Counted from the first letter of the stretch, positions 12,669 to 25,265 are shown. The stretch is 64,000 bases of DNA from Gymnorhina tibicen (GCA_013399875.1 VXAZ01003270.1:944116-1008115); one strand, 5' to 3'. Translations and numbers: made by a program. The notes: generated from the letters alone by a model not told the origin.

Positions 12669-13015
12669 TTGATAACTAGCTTAGACCCAAAGTTCCATTA
12701 AGCCAAGAGACTAAACATCTTGGGAACCCCGCAGTTGGGTCAGAAAGCCCCAGACACCAAGGCCCTCTCCAGAACACATTCTGTAAACTAAGATAGGCCC
12801 ATCCAGGGGGAAAGTTCCTCAGGCCGGGGGCTCCTCTTGAGCCTCTCATTGGGGAACCTTTGATAGATCTGCTAATGTGCAAGGTCTGTAACTGTATGCG
12901 AATCATGGTGCGGGTGCATTTTCAGTGTGCATTCTGGGGTGCATTTTGGTGCATTCCCCCTAGATGTGATGCACCAAAGGATCCTTAAATAAATACCGAG
13001 GTAAAACCCCTTTTT
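12669..13015 (+). mobile_element. Second retroviral LTR, truncated by an assembly gap
   Basis: This segment resembles an LTR class abundant in passerine genomes (TguLTR5/ERVK-like by memory, not verified). Recognisable parts are 'gagactaaacatcttgggaa', 'catccagggggaaagttcct', 'ggtctgtaactgtatgcgaa' and 'gatgcaccaaaggatcctta'. A U3 cluster of four 'gtgcatt' copies lies at 12914, 12927, 12939 and 12949. It is followed by AATAAA at 12988-12993, as expected near the R region. The 3' end is lost in the N run that starts at 13016. The left boundary is approximate. Confidence 0.75.
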
Positions 13016-13177
13016 NNNNNNNNNNNNNNNNNNNNNNNNNNNNNNNNNNNNNNNNNNNNNNNNNNNNNNNNNNNNNNNNNNNNNNNNNNNNNNNNNNNNN
13101 NNNNNNNNNNNNNNNNNNNNNNNNNNNNNNNNNNNNNNNNNNNNNNNNNNNNNNNNNNNNNNNNNNNNNNNNNNNNN
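13016..13177. other. Assembly gap, 162 N
   Basis: A run of undetermined bases lies between the end of an LTR and a pentanucleotide repeat. It probably hides the rest of the LTR and/or more of the repeat. Any reading frame drawn across it is meaningless. Confidence 0.99.
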
Positions 13178-13224
13178 AGAGGAGAGGAGAGGAGAGGAGA
13201 GGAGAGGAGAGGAGAGGAGAGGAG
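13178..13224. repeat. Pentanucleotide microsatellite (AGGAG)n at gap edge
   Basis: Pure 'aggag' repeats run for 47 bases from the gap edge to 'ttttatttctg'. The true tract length is unknown because it borders the gap. Confidence 0.95.
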
Positions 13225-13255
13225 TTTTATTTCTGACAACAGATGCATCTACTGC

Positions 13256-13297
13256 AGCACTTGATGTTTTCATTCTGTGAAGCACTTGATGTTTTCA
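13256..13297. repeat. 17-bp direct repeat, period 25
   Basis: The sequence 'agcacttgatgttttca' occurs at 13256-13272 and 13281-13297. It is a small local duplication with no associated gene. Confidence 0.85.
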
Positions 13298-15425
13298 AGA
13301 GCTTTCCAATGATAGCAGATGTGACTGAAATTGTGTTAAAGAAGTGCACTTCGTATAAGATGACATATACAAAAAAACTATTTTTAAAAGAGAAGGTATG
13401 AAAAAAGGAGTAAATAGAAAAGGAAATCAGGTGGAAAACAGCCCATGAGTAGAGACTATGAACACAGATAATTCAGATAAATTCAGATAAAACATTTATA
13501 CACACCAGTAAGAACTACCATGTGGTGCAGTAAGAAGTTGAGAAGGGACACATGAGGGGTCAAGAGTATCCTGAGACTACAGACATCAGAACTAATTCAA
13601 AATAAACTCAGAAAGACACCTGAGTTAGAAAGTCATAGAGCTCAACTCAGAGCTTTCCCTGCTATAAAACAGCCAAAGACCAGCCCTGGAAAAAGGGATG
13701 TAGCATAGTGGTTAGAACACTTTTCAAGAGTTAATGAGTGCAAGAAGATGTCCACAGAATGAACAAAGAGGATGATAACCAGTAAAAATGTATTAATAAT
13801 GCCTTTTTGGTTTTTCCGATAGAGTTAAATTGGTTAAAAGCACGAAAGAAAAGACAAAGCCAAGAACTATCACATCTTTGTCACAAACTAGATAACGGGA
13901 GAAAAAGCAGCTATCTTGATGGATATGATTCAAAGAGTCATTGAGAAGATGGCTAAAACATATTGGCGAAATTTTCTCGCACAGCCTTTGCTAATATTTC
14001 CTCTCTGTAAGAGATAAAAAGCAAGTAGCATAAAACTAGAAAATAAATGAACAATAAAATATTTCTGTTGCTAATATTTAATATTCTTCAAAGATCAACT
14101 GTACTCATCAAAAATTCTATTTATTGCAAAGAAAATCTACCTAGTAAATACTTTCCTGACCTGGGAGTGATCCAGCCATATGTAATCATGATTGAAATTA
14201 AGGTCTCTTATTGTGATGATTGTAGTCTAATGGTGCTGCTAATTCTGACAATGTTATTAAATACTGGTAGAGTTTGTACCTCTGGACTCCTATTTATTAA
14301 ACACACTTTCAGAGCCTTTCTTCTGTGAAAGCAGGAAGGAAAGAATCAACTCAGTTTTCAACTCTGAGAAATTACTTACAGAAAGAAATCCAAGAAGTGG
14401 TCTCAAATTAAGCTTAATTAAAGTTTCCATACAGAAGCTTTTTGTCACCTATAAATAACACAGCTAGGGAGGGCCAAGTATATGGATATTATCTTTGATC
14501 TTTGCTGAAATCAAGAAAGTAAAACCAGATCTGTGCATTACTCTCCTCAGAAAATCCTTCTAGCCTAGACAAGATAAATTCAATAATTCATGTCCAGCTT
14601 CAAGAAAGGGAAAAAAGAAATTAGTCTTCTAATACTGAAATGCGCACCAGCCTGATAAGCAGAGAACAAGAATTTACTGGACAGACACTTATTCTCCCAG
14701 CACAAGTGACCTCTGGAAATCCTAAAGGCCCTGAAGAGACCAGAAAAGGAGACAGCATTCAGCTGAAGGTAAAGCCCGAAGAACAAAATATGTGGCAAGG
14801 CTTCCAGGTACATAAAAATAAGAGTTTTCCCAATTAATGGACTCCTAAGTGGGAACAAAAAGATCTTTCCTTTCTTTCCTCCTTCCCCCAGCAGCAGAAC
14901 CCTTGGAGTTACACAGAAACAACTCAAACAAGGCCCAGAGAAACGGGGGGGCGTCTCATACGGTACCCTCAGCACTTAGCAATCTCAATTTCCCTCGAGC
15001 CCACCATATTCCACGTATGCTTTGCACCCAGGGATCAAGTTCCTGATCTCTGTTTTGAGGATTTACTGAAGGCAAAAGATAGGGTCCCATCAAATCTCCA
15101 GCACAGATCAGAAAAAACTTGCTGACTGCATGACTTGTTCATTTCCTACAACCAGCCACTTCAGTGTCCTCCTTTCCACACAAAAACTACAGAAATAATC
15201 CTCTTCACAGCTGCTGATTTCTGAAACAATGTGTCTGGGGATTTTCCCATCTTCAACAGTTTACAGAGGTTTCCAGAAGCTACCTAAAAAACTGCCTTCT
15301 GCAAATTCTTTGAGTCTACAACATAAAGCAAAGAGATTTCAGATAGATGACTTTTAAATGACAAAGTACAGAGTTTTCTAGAACTAGCAAGTTTACTTGA
15401 CTTCTTACTTATAATCTCCTAGGTG
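13298..15425. other. Unassigned AT-rich DNA
   Basis: No gene or transposon is recognised. A minus-strand open frame of 131 codons at 14,580-14,975 has no recognisable domain and overlaps plus-strand frames. Confidence 0.5.
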
Positions 15426-15588
15426 GATAAAAAAGAATGGTTCCCCGGAAATGGTCTGCAGTCTCCATCCTTGGAGACTGTGAAGATACAACCAAATAAA
15501 GACCTAGGAAACCTGGTCTGATCTCACAGCTGACCCAGTTTGGAACAGGAGGTCCTACTGGAGACCTCCTGAAGTCTCTTAAAAAATA
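15426..15588 (+). mobile_element. Old CR1 LINE 3' fragment
   Basis: The stretch 'tctccatccttggagactgt', then a degenerate equivalent of the 'ctgatctaact' part, then 'tggaacaggaggtcctactg' and 'gagacctcctg', matches in order the 3' region of an old, diverged CR1 subfamily on the plus strand. The terminal octamers are missing. A 9-bp inverted repeat (15546-15554 with 15563-15571, loop of 8) sits near its end. Confidence 0.65.
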
Positions 15589-18500
15589 AAATTAAGCTGT
15601 GTTCCCATTCTGGTTTATTACATAGGTCTAAAAACTGACAAAGCCTAGAAAGAAAAACAAATATATATTAAAGACCTTTGAATTAAATATTTTACTCCTC
15701 AAGTTCCAAAATGCTAAAGGTTTGATTTTATAGCAGTATTGATAAATTCTTGGCCCGTTTTAGCAGTTTGCCCTAGTCATTTCTCATTTGCCATGGCTAA
15801 AAAAAAGACACTGGACAGACAGACCTCTGGTCTGACATAGCAGGGCTTTTGAGATGGCTGACATAAGGGAAAATGAGGCATTGTTTATCTGTCAGACCAG
15901 GAAGTAATATGTTGTCAGAGGTTTCCATGGAAGCAGCACAGCATAGTTCAGTGTCAAGCATGCTGCATAAATAATGCTTTTAGAATACTCAAGCTGCAGA
16001 TTATTAGAAAGACAGAAGAAAGTTCACATCACAAATCATACTATAAGGCAGGGAGGTAATCAAAAGACAAACTGCTGCCTCAATGCCAGCAAACTCACAA
16101 GGATTTCAAAATGTTAAATGTAAGTTTACGGCTGCAACTAAATTCATCTCCTCAGTGCAAGAGTACAAGAACAGAAAATACTCTCAAAAATGTTTAAGAG
16201 CATTCCAATCTAGCAGTTTCAAAGGTCACATCTATTTAGTGTTTTAGTCTGGATGAGAATTCACGTTTGAAGCAATCACCTCCAGGCTTCAGCAGGCGTG
16301 GCAGAGCAGCTGGATTCCTTGCCAATGAAGCCAAGGTGGAGCTGCACCTCCTGCACACTGACCATAGGTGACCACCGGGCTCCTGGGGTGGTCCAGTGTG
16401 AAACCTCCAAAATGCACATGGTGTGGACATCAGCAGCTCTGCAGCAACTCGATGGGTTGACCCCTACTGCTTCATGCTACTGCTCCACACTGTGGCTGAT
16501 GCAAACACAGCCAGAGATGCTGAACACTTAAAATCAAAGCTTGGAAGGAAGCAGGGTCCCCAAAATGAGATTCAGGGATTAGTCTTTCTGGATCCTCAGA
16601 AATCTGGGGGACTTGGAGAACTCCCCTTTGGGCTGCTTGCTGATTATGAATAGTCTGGGAACTACTCCTCTGATGCCCACGCTCCTCACCCTGCTGCAAA
16701 TCTCTGTGTGGTGGCCAGTGACAACAAACCCCCCAAGCAGGAGACCTCTCTGCCAGTAGCTTGCAGCCAACTCCTCTTTGCAAGGAAGGTGCTCGTGATT
16801 CAGGGCACATCCCAGAAGCCACCCTACAATTGTCCTTTGTTGGCTTCCTCATACATATATATAAATGCACTGCTTGAGGGAATGAAGTGAAGAAAGAGAA
16901 GAGCTATGATTAATGTTAATACAATCACTGAGTTTCACTCAAATCAGTAAATTGCAGATGCTGAATGTTTGGGAAATTCCTCACCTTTCAATCTCCAATC
17001 ACTCCATTAGCTGGCTGTATTTATCAAACTCCACAAAACAAAGTACAACAGATCTGATAAACTCTGACAGCACTGGGGATCTGACAGAGGAAAGCAGGAA
17101 GGAAAGAGGAGAGCCAGGGAAGTAAGACCCATTTGCATGTTCCAGGGAGCACTCAGATGTGGTGGTGAGGGGTACCCTAAAGTAATCAGAAAAAGCCCAA
17201 AGCAAAGCCTGGGCCAGCTGACCCAGCAGACCCACAAAAAGCCCTTTCTACCTCTACCCAAACTGCCAACAAAAATGGAGCAAGAATAATCAACACAGGA
17301 TTACATGAACTGTTTAAGTCAACTGAATTTATCATTTACCATCAACTCAAAGGTCCTCTTTCAATGTTCATTAACTCAGCAGTGGCTGGGGATGTTTACC
17401 ACATCTCACATTACAGCAACCTTCATCATAAGTGAAGGTTTAATGTGTGAAATGGTAATCTACAAATGTTCCGAGCAAACACTCAGAGGTCAGTCATTTC
17501 ATTACATCTTGATTTTACCATTCAGATTATTCTCACTTGTAATAACACCACGTGAGAAGTTACTCTGAGTAGTGTGGAGCAAAATCATAGCCAAAACATA
17601 CAATTTAACATATCATTTTTAATTTTTGGAGGGAGTAAAGGTAAATGCAAAAAAAATAATCAATTTCAGGAGATTGTAATTATTTTCTTTTTCCAGGGCT
17701 ATGACCATAAGCCTCATATACAGAAAAATAGCAAAATATCCCTTAAAAATACTAGCTAAAGCTGCATCTAGGCTGTTTTATACTTACAGAAGCAATATAA
17801 AGTGCTATACTATTTTACTGCAAGTACCAGTATGAATGGTGATATTTGTTGTCACAGACCTCAGTACCTCTGAACAAAAGATAGTTGAAAAACAAAATAT
17901 CTTGTTAGAATGATAATTATGAACAAAAATATAATGGCTATTGTTTCAGATGAAGAACACATGATCACACCAGAAATTTAAATCCCTGAAGCAAATCACA
18001 ACAGTGACTTGAGCCTGAATCTGTTCATCCATGCTTGAATTCTCAAATGATCAGTCTAGCAAGTACCCTCAGCTGATCTTCTCTAATGTGCTTGAGTTTT
18101 CAGGGATACTTGCAGAGCATCTTCATTTCATTCTGCAATGGAAGGATTGTTCTAAAATCCTTATTATTTCTAAATAACTGGAAATGCTGTCTAACAGCCA
18201 GTTTCTCTTTTTCCCAAATAAATATCGGTGAGAGCTTGCTTTTAAGAGAGCTCTGCAGTGTGAAGGATTCAGCTGGAGAACTTTAAAAGAAATATCATTG
18301 GTAGTGCAGAACTTTTTTTATGCTGTCATAAAGCCAGGAGAAGTCAATTAGGTCTAGTACTTCATTAATGATGTTCACAAATCACATTTACGGCAAGTCT
18401 CATATCTGTTGCTCTGTAAGAATGTGCCATTTGGAAAGACTGGTTTTGACACCCTTATATGATGGCATTGCAGCTACTGCTGGGGCAATTAATTTTTACT

Positions 18501-19667
18501 TGTGCTCTGGAGAAACCAAGCAAAACTTTCTAAGGCATTTGGCCAATTACACACTCTTTAGGGCAATGAAGCCTTTGCAGGAAGCTTGGCTTTATATTAC
18601 CACTACGATCAAAGCTTTAATGAAATTGCTTCATGACAGAAGCCAGTGGACTATTGAGAAAAAGCTACAAAAATAAATTAATGCACAATTGTGAATCTGC
18701 AAAAAGACATATCTTTCAGGTTTCTGACTTTTTATTAATGTGCTCCACCAAGCAGCCTCCCCCGTGTACAGTTCTAGCAGATATTACAAGAACACCTTTT
18801 CTTTTTGATAAATGATAAAGGCCATCCATGGGATCTTCATAATGGGAGTGTTGTATTCCCTTTGTTTTATTACAGTATTTCCAGAGGAAAGGTGTTACTC
18901 TGTTCTCATGGGGAAAACTTGGAAGATCTGGAGTTCCTTTATGGATGCACTGGCATAAAAATCTACAGGGGAACCTGGGGAATTGCAGGCTGTTCTGCAG
19001 CTCTGATACAGCACATCCCTACTAATATATGTGTCAGAGCATTGTAAAAAAAATAGCAGTGAAGTTTAAACAGAGCAATAAAAACTGTAGTTTGGGAAGA
19101 GGCAAAACTTTGAAGATTCTTCCTGACTACGGCTCTGCTGTACACACAGCCCCGCACGAACCTGATCCCCTCATACATGTGCACAGCACACGAAGTAGGG
19201 TGCTGAGCTTGCACAATTTCCTGGCTGCAGCCCCATCTGTGAAGTGTTTCTGAGTCACAGAGGATGTTAATGAGTTTCTTTGAAATGCAAGTAGAGGGAG
19301 TAAGGCACCTGCAGCAGACAGACACACTGCAGCATCCTCCCCCGGAGGCCAGCGAGCCTCAGGTGCCTCTCGGGGTAAAGGCTACCCCAGCACAGTGTGA
19401 GGTTACCGATTCCCTTACAGTACCTTGCCCGACCCTGATCAAGCCAAGCCATGAGCCCAGCCAGTGAGATACCTTGAGCTACTCACCACAGGTCAAGTCC
19501 CTCCCTAGGCAGGGGACTGTAATAAGCTTGCAAAGAGGGAAAAGAGGGTCTGGGGGGGGAAACCTATAAGGAGGAGAAGGAAATTCTCTTAATAGAAAGC
19601 ACACCTTCGCTGTTGTTTTTAACCCTGCTTTTTCTGAATTCACCCTTCTTTTTTTTTTTTTTTTTAG
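15589..19667. other. Unassigned DNA
   Basis: No gene is supported. A less AT-rich block at 16,236-16,890 has open frames on both strands (up to 132 codons on the minus strand), none of which resembles a known protein. It could be a worn repeat. The rest is AT-rich with no recognised repeats. Confidence 0.5.
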
Positions 19668-19914
19668 GTCCTCAAAGACAAAATACAAGGGTAAAATCTT
19701 TGTGAAAATATTTCCTCAACAGTACAGAGAAGAACCAGGCTCCAGTGCAAAGCCTTCACCTGGATTAAGTCTCCTGTACTACATGCTGAGCAACAGAGTT
19801 ATCTATGAAGGCACGCAGATGTGGAATAACTCAGAAAACACACCAGTGTCTACACACAAGGAGCCCAGAGGCACCTTATCCCTTGTCTGAGGTCCTGATG
19901 GGAACACTGAAGAG
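19668..19914 (+). other. Candidate spliced exon (coding end or long non-coding RNA)
   Basis: Two strong splice signals bracket this 247-base interval. On the left is a long uninterrupted T tract ending in AG (at 19666-19667), with a possible branch-point sequence 'ctgaat' about 35 bases upstream. On the right is a near-perfect donor, AAGAG followed by GTAAGT, with GT at 19915. One frame is open from the acceptor to a TGA at about 19,888-19,890, giving 73 codons, including YREEPGSSAKPSPGLSLLYY. I do not recognise the protein. The T tract could also be a reversed poly(A) or a simple repeat. It may be a terminal coding exon, part of a non-coding RNA, or chance. Confidence 0.3.
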
Positions 19915-22900
19915 GTAAGTTGCTGGTCTGGATCTTGATATGAATCTGCACTTTGGTGATAGCAAAAGCCACCTTGCCTGACTGTCAGCACAGATAACAA
20001 GTGGAGGAATTTATCATCTTAGGGACTGTAACCCCATGATAATTACATACAAACGCAAAAATAAACCACAGCTTGTGTGAATCTACATAGGCAAGTGACT
20101 GAGGGCAACCAAAAAACCACAGCTGAAATGCAAAGAGTAAATTCATCCCATTACCTCGCTGGCTGGAGGATCCCAAAACGTCGGGCTGCAGAGACACACA
20201 GCGCAAGGACACAGGTACTGTCAGGTTTCCGCACCGTTTTTCTCCAGGTCTTGGCATTCCTATCTGCAAGGTCACCTGAGCAATCTACCATCTAACCCTT
20301 TCCTCCCAAAATATCTCATGGTCAGTACCCTCTAACACAGACTAGAAACTTTACTTTTTTTTTTTTTTTGGATGTTTCATACAGGATCCAAAATATCCAT
20401 ATTCTCTTTCAGAGTGGTGTTTTTCTTGTATTTGATTGGTTTGCCTTTACCAAGCATGTTACAGAAAGGTGTATGTGAAGATTTTGAGATATTCTTTCTT
20501 TTGAAATATCATTTTATGGTAGTTTATTTAAACAATGACTTGTAAGTAAGTTCATATTTACTTGTTCCTGTTATGCTTTTCATTTTCAGGCCAGGAGAGG
20601 AGTGCAAGGAAGAAAGGGCAAGGCGGGATGGTGCAGAAATGGTCACCAGTGGCAGCTCCTGGGAAGCTAGCATCTCATCAGGATACCAAGGCTTGTTACA
20701 GAGTAGAAACAAGGAATCAGAAGTGCAGTACTCATGACGGATTGTCTTAAAAAGGTTGATTCCTGTACAGCTGAGAGACACAGCAGCCCTGGGATCAGGG
20801 AAGAGCTGTTGAAGTCTAGACAGGAGCTCTTATCCCTGGTCTGCCACTCTTGGGTGACCCCAGTGAAGTGCTGATTTGCTAATCTTCAGCTGGGCAAGCT
20901 TGCTGCAGTATTTACTGTGAAACATCTGCAGACAAGAAGAGCACAACAGCTGAAAGAGCACAACATAGCAATAACTGCCAAATTAAACCCTGCAGGGTTC
21001 ACAGGGGTCCATCCCTCAGGTTTGCGCTGATTTTCAGAGATGAGTCTGTCCCACACTAGAGGAGAGGTGAACATAGAGCAAGACTCAGCAACACGTATAG
21101 CACAGCCTGAGGGATGCTCATCCTATTAGCCATGAGCTTTAGCCAAATGAGCCCCATTTTCATGAGGCGCATTTGCTGGAAAAGCACAAGCCGCTGCAGT
21201 AGCCAAGCAAGGTCACACATTGTGTTTCGGGGAAGCTACTGCAGTGTCTGGGCTTCCTGGAAGACTCATAAAAACCACCATCCAGATACAGAAAATAATA
21301 TTGTTTAATGGACCAAACGGTTATCAGTGGTCCTCAGTGTGCAGTTGATAGGAAGCATGGCTTGTTGCAGGCCAGAGAGATGCCCCTGAGAGTGGACCGC
21401 TGAGGCTCGGTACAGGAGGGCTGCTGAAGTGACCACAGAGGTCACTTCAGGCTCACCAGCGCCATGGTACCTGCCGCCACTGGGAGAGTAAGAAATCCCT
21501 CCCCTTTTTGCAGCTGGATCCTCTCCTAATGGTAATGAGACACTCAGAAAGAAAGCATTTACTTAGACAAACATCATCATTTGTCTAAGCCACGGCAATA
21601 ATAAACCTTCTCTTGCCAGAATTCACTTACATTGAATGATGACTCTTAACTAAATGCATTTTTCCCATGAATTCCCCTGGTACATTAACTTTACAGAGAG
21701 CAAATAACTGTCCCATCTCTAAGGAAATCCATATTAATCTTACAAATCTGCAGGACAGAAGAAAGGCAGCTACTGCTGCCTCAGACACACACCGTGGCCC
21801 CATTTCTGCAGACCTTTGCAGCTCCTGTAGACGCTGCAACAAAACGCCCCCGGGGCAGGCAGCCACCCGCTTTGTGCTGGTATCGATGCTCATCCAGACA
21901 AAGCCCCTGAGGCTGGCAGGCAGGCAAGCCAAGGCACTGACTCCAGGATGTGCAAAGCAGGCTGTCGATTCAACATGCTCTTGCCACCAGCTTACTGATG
22001 GCACTTTAAATGACAGGCTCTTCAATTACTTTCAATGAGGAATGTAAAATAAAAAAATAAAAGGAAAATCCAGCCGGTGCATTTAATGTTCTTTTCATGA
22101 GACCAAGGCTCATGCAAAAGGCATGGGGAAACAAGCCACAGTGTGCCTTCTAGCTGGCCAGGCTGTCTGGGATGGCTGAGGTGACCAAGTGGTTAAAGGA
22201 GGAGCTACCTCTGGTCCATGGGGTGACAGACTGTGTGGTAGCTGCAGGTCTGCAAAGAAGAAACCTGGTCACCAGCTCTGCTTCAGTGTGCCTGAACCAA
22301 TGGGTAGGCACTGAGGAGCTACATAAATGTCCTCCTAACCCCAACACCCACTCAGGACAGGTCTGTGTGGAACCATCAAGAGGGAAGGAAGCGCTGGTGA
22401 CAAAAGTTAAAAAGATCCTCTAGGAAGTGAAGTGCTTTACCTTTACTTGGAAATTCATATTTTACCACATTTCTAAGACATTTCCCGGGGATAAGAAATG
22501 GGGTTTTTTTGCAGCCAGCTCTACAGAATTAATGAAAACCTTCAACTTCCCAGGACCCTGGGGTCCCCTGGGGGCAATTGTCCCAATTAACATGTTCTTG
22601 ATTGCTTGTCATTAGGCTTTTAGAGTGTGAAAAAGTGTTGCAGAGAAATCACAGTTCAGCCACCTAGCTAATCCAGTGGAACATTTTTATTGTTGCATCT
22701 GAGTGAAGAAGCCATAAAACTGAGAGAGAGAAACTGTGCTGAATCTTTCCAGCTCTTTGAGCAAGTACCCCCCAAAGATTTTGCATGATTTCCCCTCTCC
22801 CAGCTGTAATTTAAATAGCCCAAAACCTATGGCTTGTGTAGGAGTTTGTTATATGCTTTATTCTCTCATAACTTACACTTGAGGCCTGGTGGTGCAGAAA

Positions 22901-23298
22901 GTGTTGACAAATTAAAGGCTCAAGGCACACCAGGGAAGCTCTTCCAATAATCCCAGGGTGAATCATGACCTGAACACAATTATTAATGGAGATAATAATT
23001 GTGAAGATGAGGCACAGTCTTTCTGCCTTTATCCCCTCCACCTGCAGAGCCTGCACACACAGACCTTTGTCTCTGCCCAAGGGCTGCCTTAAGCATTCCT
23101 TAGCATGGATGTGATCATCAAACAGGCTCACAGGAATCTGCAGCACAACCTTCCCATTAAAAATCACAAGGTGTTTTGAACCTTCTGTTATGTGGGCACT
23201 GGCCCAGCCTCAGCTGTGACTAGCGCTCTCAGTTGAGGTAGACCAGGTGTACAGGCCAAAATAGGAGTCACCTGAGGAATAAATGGGTACGTTCCAGG
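19915..23298. other. Unassigned DNA
   Basis: No gene is recognised. The part around 21,750-22,000 has higher GC and overlapping open frames on both strands (123 and 132 codons) with no known domain. Poly-T runs such as the one near 20,350 may mark old retroelement tails. Confidence 0.5.
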
Positions 23299-23575
23299 TT
23301 ACTGGGGAGCCCAAAACCAGACACAGTGCTCCAGGCACCACTCATAAATCCCAAATAGAAAAAAAGAATGGTCCTCAACCTGCTGCCTGTGTTTTCATTA
23401 AGGCAGCCCAGGATGTGGTTCTGAATCGTTCTTCACCACAAGGGCATGTTGCTGGCTCTTGTTCAACTTGTCCATCAGGACTTTCTGACTGTTGTACAAA
23501 CAGAGCTGTACACCCCACCCAGCCCACACTGTCTGCTTTGTTTTGTCGATGTATGCTGGCAGGTTCAGGACTTAA
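23299..23575 (-). mobile_element. CR1 LINE ORF2 fragment, inverted part
   Basis: The plus strand reads the complement of the CR1 ORF2 region just upstream of the 3' end. It passes through 'agacacagtgctccaggcac', 'caacctgctgcctgtg', 'aggcagcccaggatgtggtt' and 'gctggctcttgttcaacttg'. It carries many substitutions and cannot code. It ends, in CR1 coordinates, almost exactly where the neighbouring plus-strand fragment begins. That points to one insertion with an inverted 5' part, not two independent copies. Confidence 0.8.
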
Positions 23576-23624
23576 TCCTGTCTGTTACGGTGTTAGATAA
23601 CCCTCCAAATGCAGCACTTTTTAA

Positions 23625-24123
23625 TAGTGCCCACCTCTGGGGTCACCAACATAAGAAGGACGTGGACCTCTTAAGTGGGTCCAGAGGAGGGCCATTAATA
23701 AATATGATAAAAGGGCTGGTGCACTTCTCCTGTGAAGAGAGGCTGAGAGAGTTGGGGTAGTTCAGCACAGAGAAGAAAAGGCTCCAGGGACACCTTCTAG
23801 CCCCTTCCAGCACCTGAAGGGGCTACAAGAGAGCTGGTGACTTTTTACAAGGCCTGTAGTAACAGGACAAGGGGAAATGGCTTTAAACTGAAACAGGGCA
23901 GGTTTAGATCAGATGTTACTGTGAGGATGGTCAGACTGGCACAGGTTGCTCAGAGAAGTAGTGGATGCACCATTCCTGGGAGTGTACAAGGCCAGGGTGG
24001 ATGGGACTTTGAGCAACCTGGTCTACTGGAATGTGTCCCTGCCCACTGCAGGGGGTTTGGAACTGGATGATTTCCGAGGTTCCTTCCAACTGAAAGCGCT
24101 CTGTGATCGTATGATTCTATGAT
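23625..24123 (+). mobile_element. CR1 LINE 3' part, plus strand
   Basis: This reads the standard CR1 sequence from 'cctctggggtcaccaacata' through 'aggagggccattaataaata', 'gagaggctgagagagttggg' and 'aacaggacaaggggaaatgg'. It continues to 'ggtttggaactggatgattt' and the terminal 'cgtatgattctatgatag'. The coding part is the decayed end of ORF2 (a short open piece contains CEERLRELG). It is inactive. A filler of about 50 bases with no clear CR1 match separates it from the inverted part to its left. Confidence 0.93.
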
Positions 24124-25265
24124 AGATGCTGCTATCCACTGAAACAATAAGGGCAGGGTGGAAAGTGTGCTCCGAGAGCAAGGCTAACCAGGCTGCTTAA
24201 GGATACACACTGGAAAGAACTCCAGTGACTGGATGGACAAGGAATTTTCACCAGCGGCAGGTCCCTCCTGCCATTCCCAGTGATCAGAACTTATAAGGAC
24301 TACTGTATAGACTGGAGGAAAGTCAGAAAAGGAGACAGAGGATTAATTATTTCTGTTTCTCTCTCAGTAATTACAGAACATCCATATTGCATAATGTCAG
24401 TCCCTAATATTTCTAAAAATAAATAACTTGCAGTAAGGCTTATCAGGCAAAATTAAAAACCTGACATAAAGTATCCTGACTCTTTCATGTGGATGCCTCA
24501 GCAGGGGAATAGACCCCAGACAAGAACATCTATATTTCCTTTCCAGTCACTTGGGTTAACAGGGATGAAAAAGAAGCAACCAACAGTGCCAGACATGCTC
24601 CATGTTACACCTACCACACTGAGTGCAGCCAAGATCGCTGTGTCTGGCACCTGCCCACAGTGAACAAAATGTCCAAACTGCAGTAGCCCCAGCTGTCAAA
24701 TGACCCACCAATCCCATGCAGAAAGATGACTTCTCTCTGCAGCATGGAGCCAGGAAAAGCATGCTCTTGTTTCTCCTTTCTTCAGCTCATCAGCCCTAGA
24801 AGATGAAGGGCAACAAAGGCAATGAGTTCTGATCCTTGCCTATTTTCAATTAATTTTATCTAGACTGGGCAAAAGCCATGGTTGAAATGATCCTAAACTC
24901 TCCCAAATGGAATTAAGCATTTATGAACTGTTTCTTTGAGCTTTGCTTTTTTACACAGTATTTACTAAGCATGACACCCTGCAACTCCCAGTGACTCATA
25001 TTTACTTATTTGGACACTATGCACACACCTTTTCCCACAATTAAACCTCAGAATGTATGGAGACATTCATCTGTACCTTTAGATGTGTTCCTAATATCAT
25101 ACACTTAGGAATGTTCAATTACAAAGTGACCATTGACATTCAGCTAGAGCACAACAAGGTTTCAATGTTTAGACCTCTGGTAAGGTTAAATTTATTTTTA
25201 CTAGTGTAAACATATCCTCAGAGCTCCTTGACATGGCATTTCAAATCTAACATCTGCCTTTAAAA
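24124..25265. other. Unassigned DNA between CR1 copies
   Basis: No gene or recognised repeat. Open frames are short. Confidence 0.5.

Noticed and set aside
12872..13285. Minus-strand frame of 137 codons
   Set aside because: Most of it is undetermined bases in the assembly gap, and the rest is the AGGAG repeat and an LTR.
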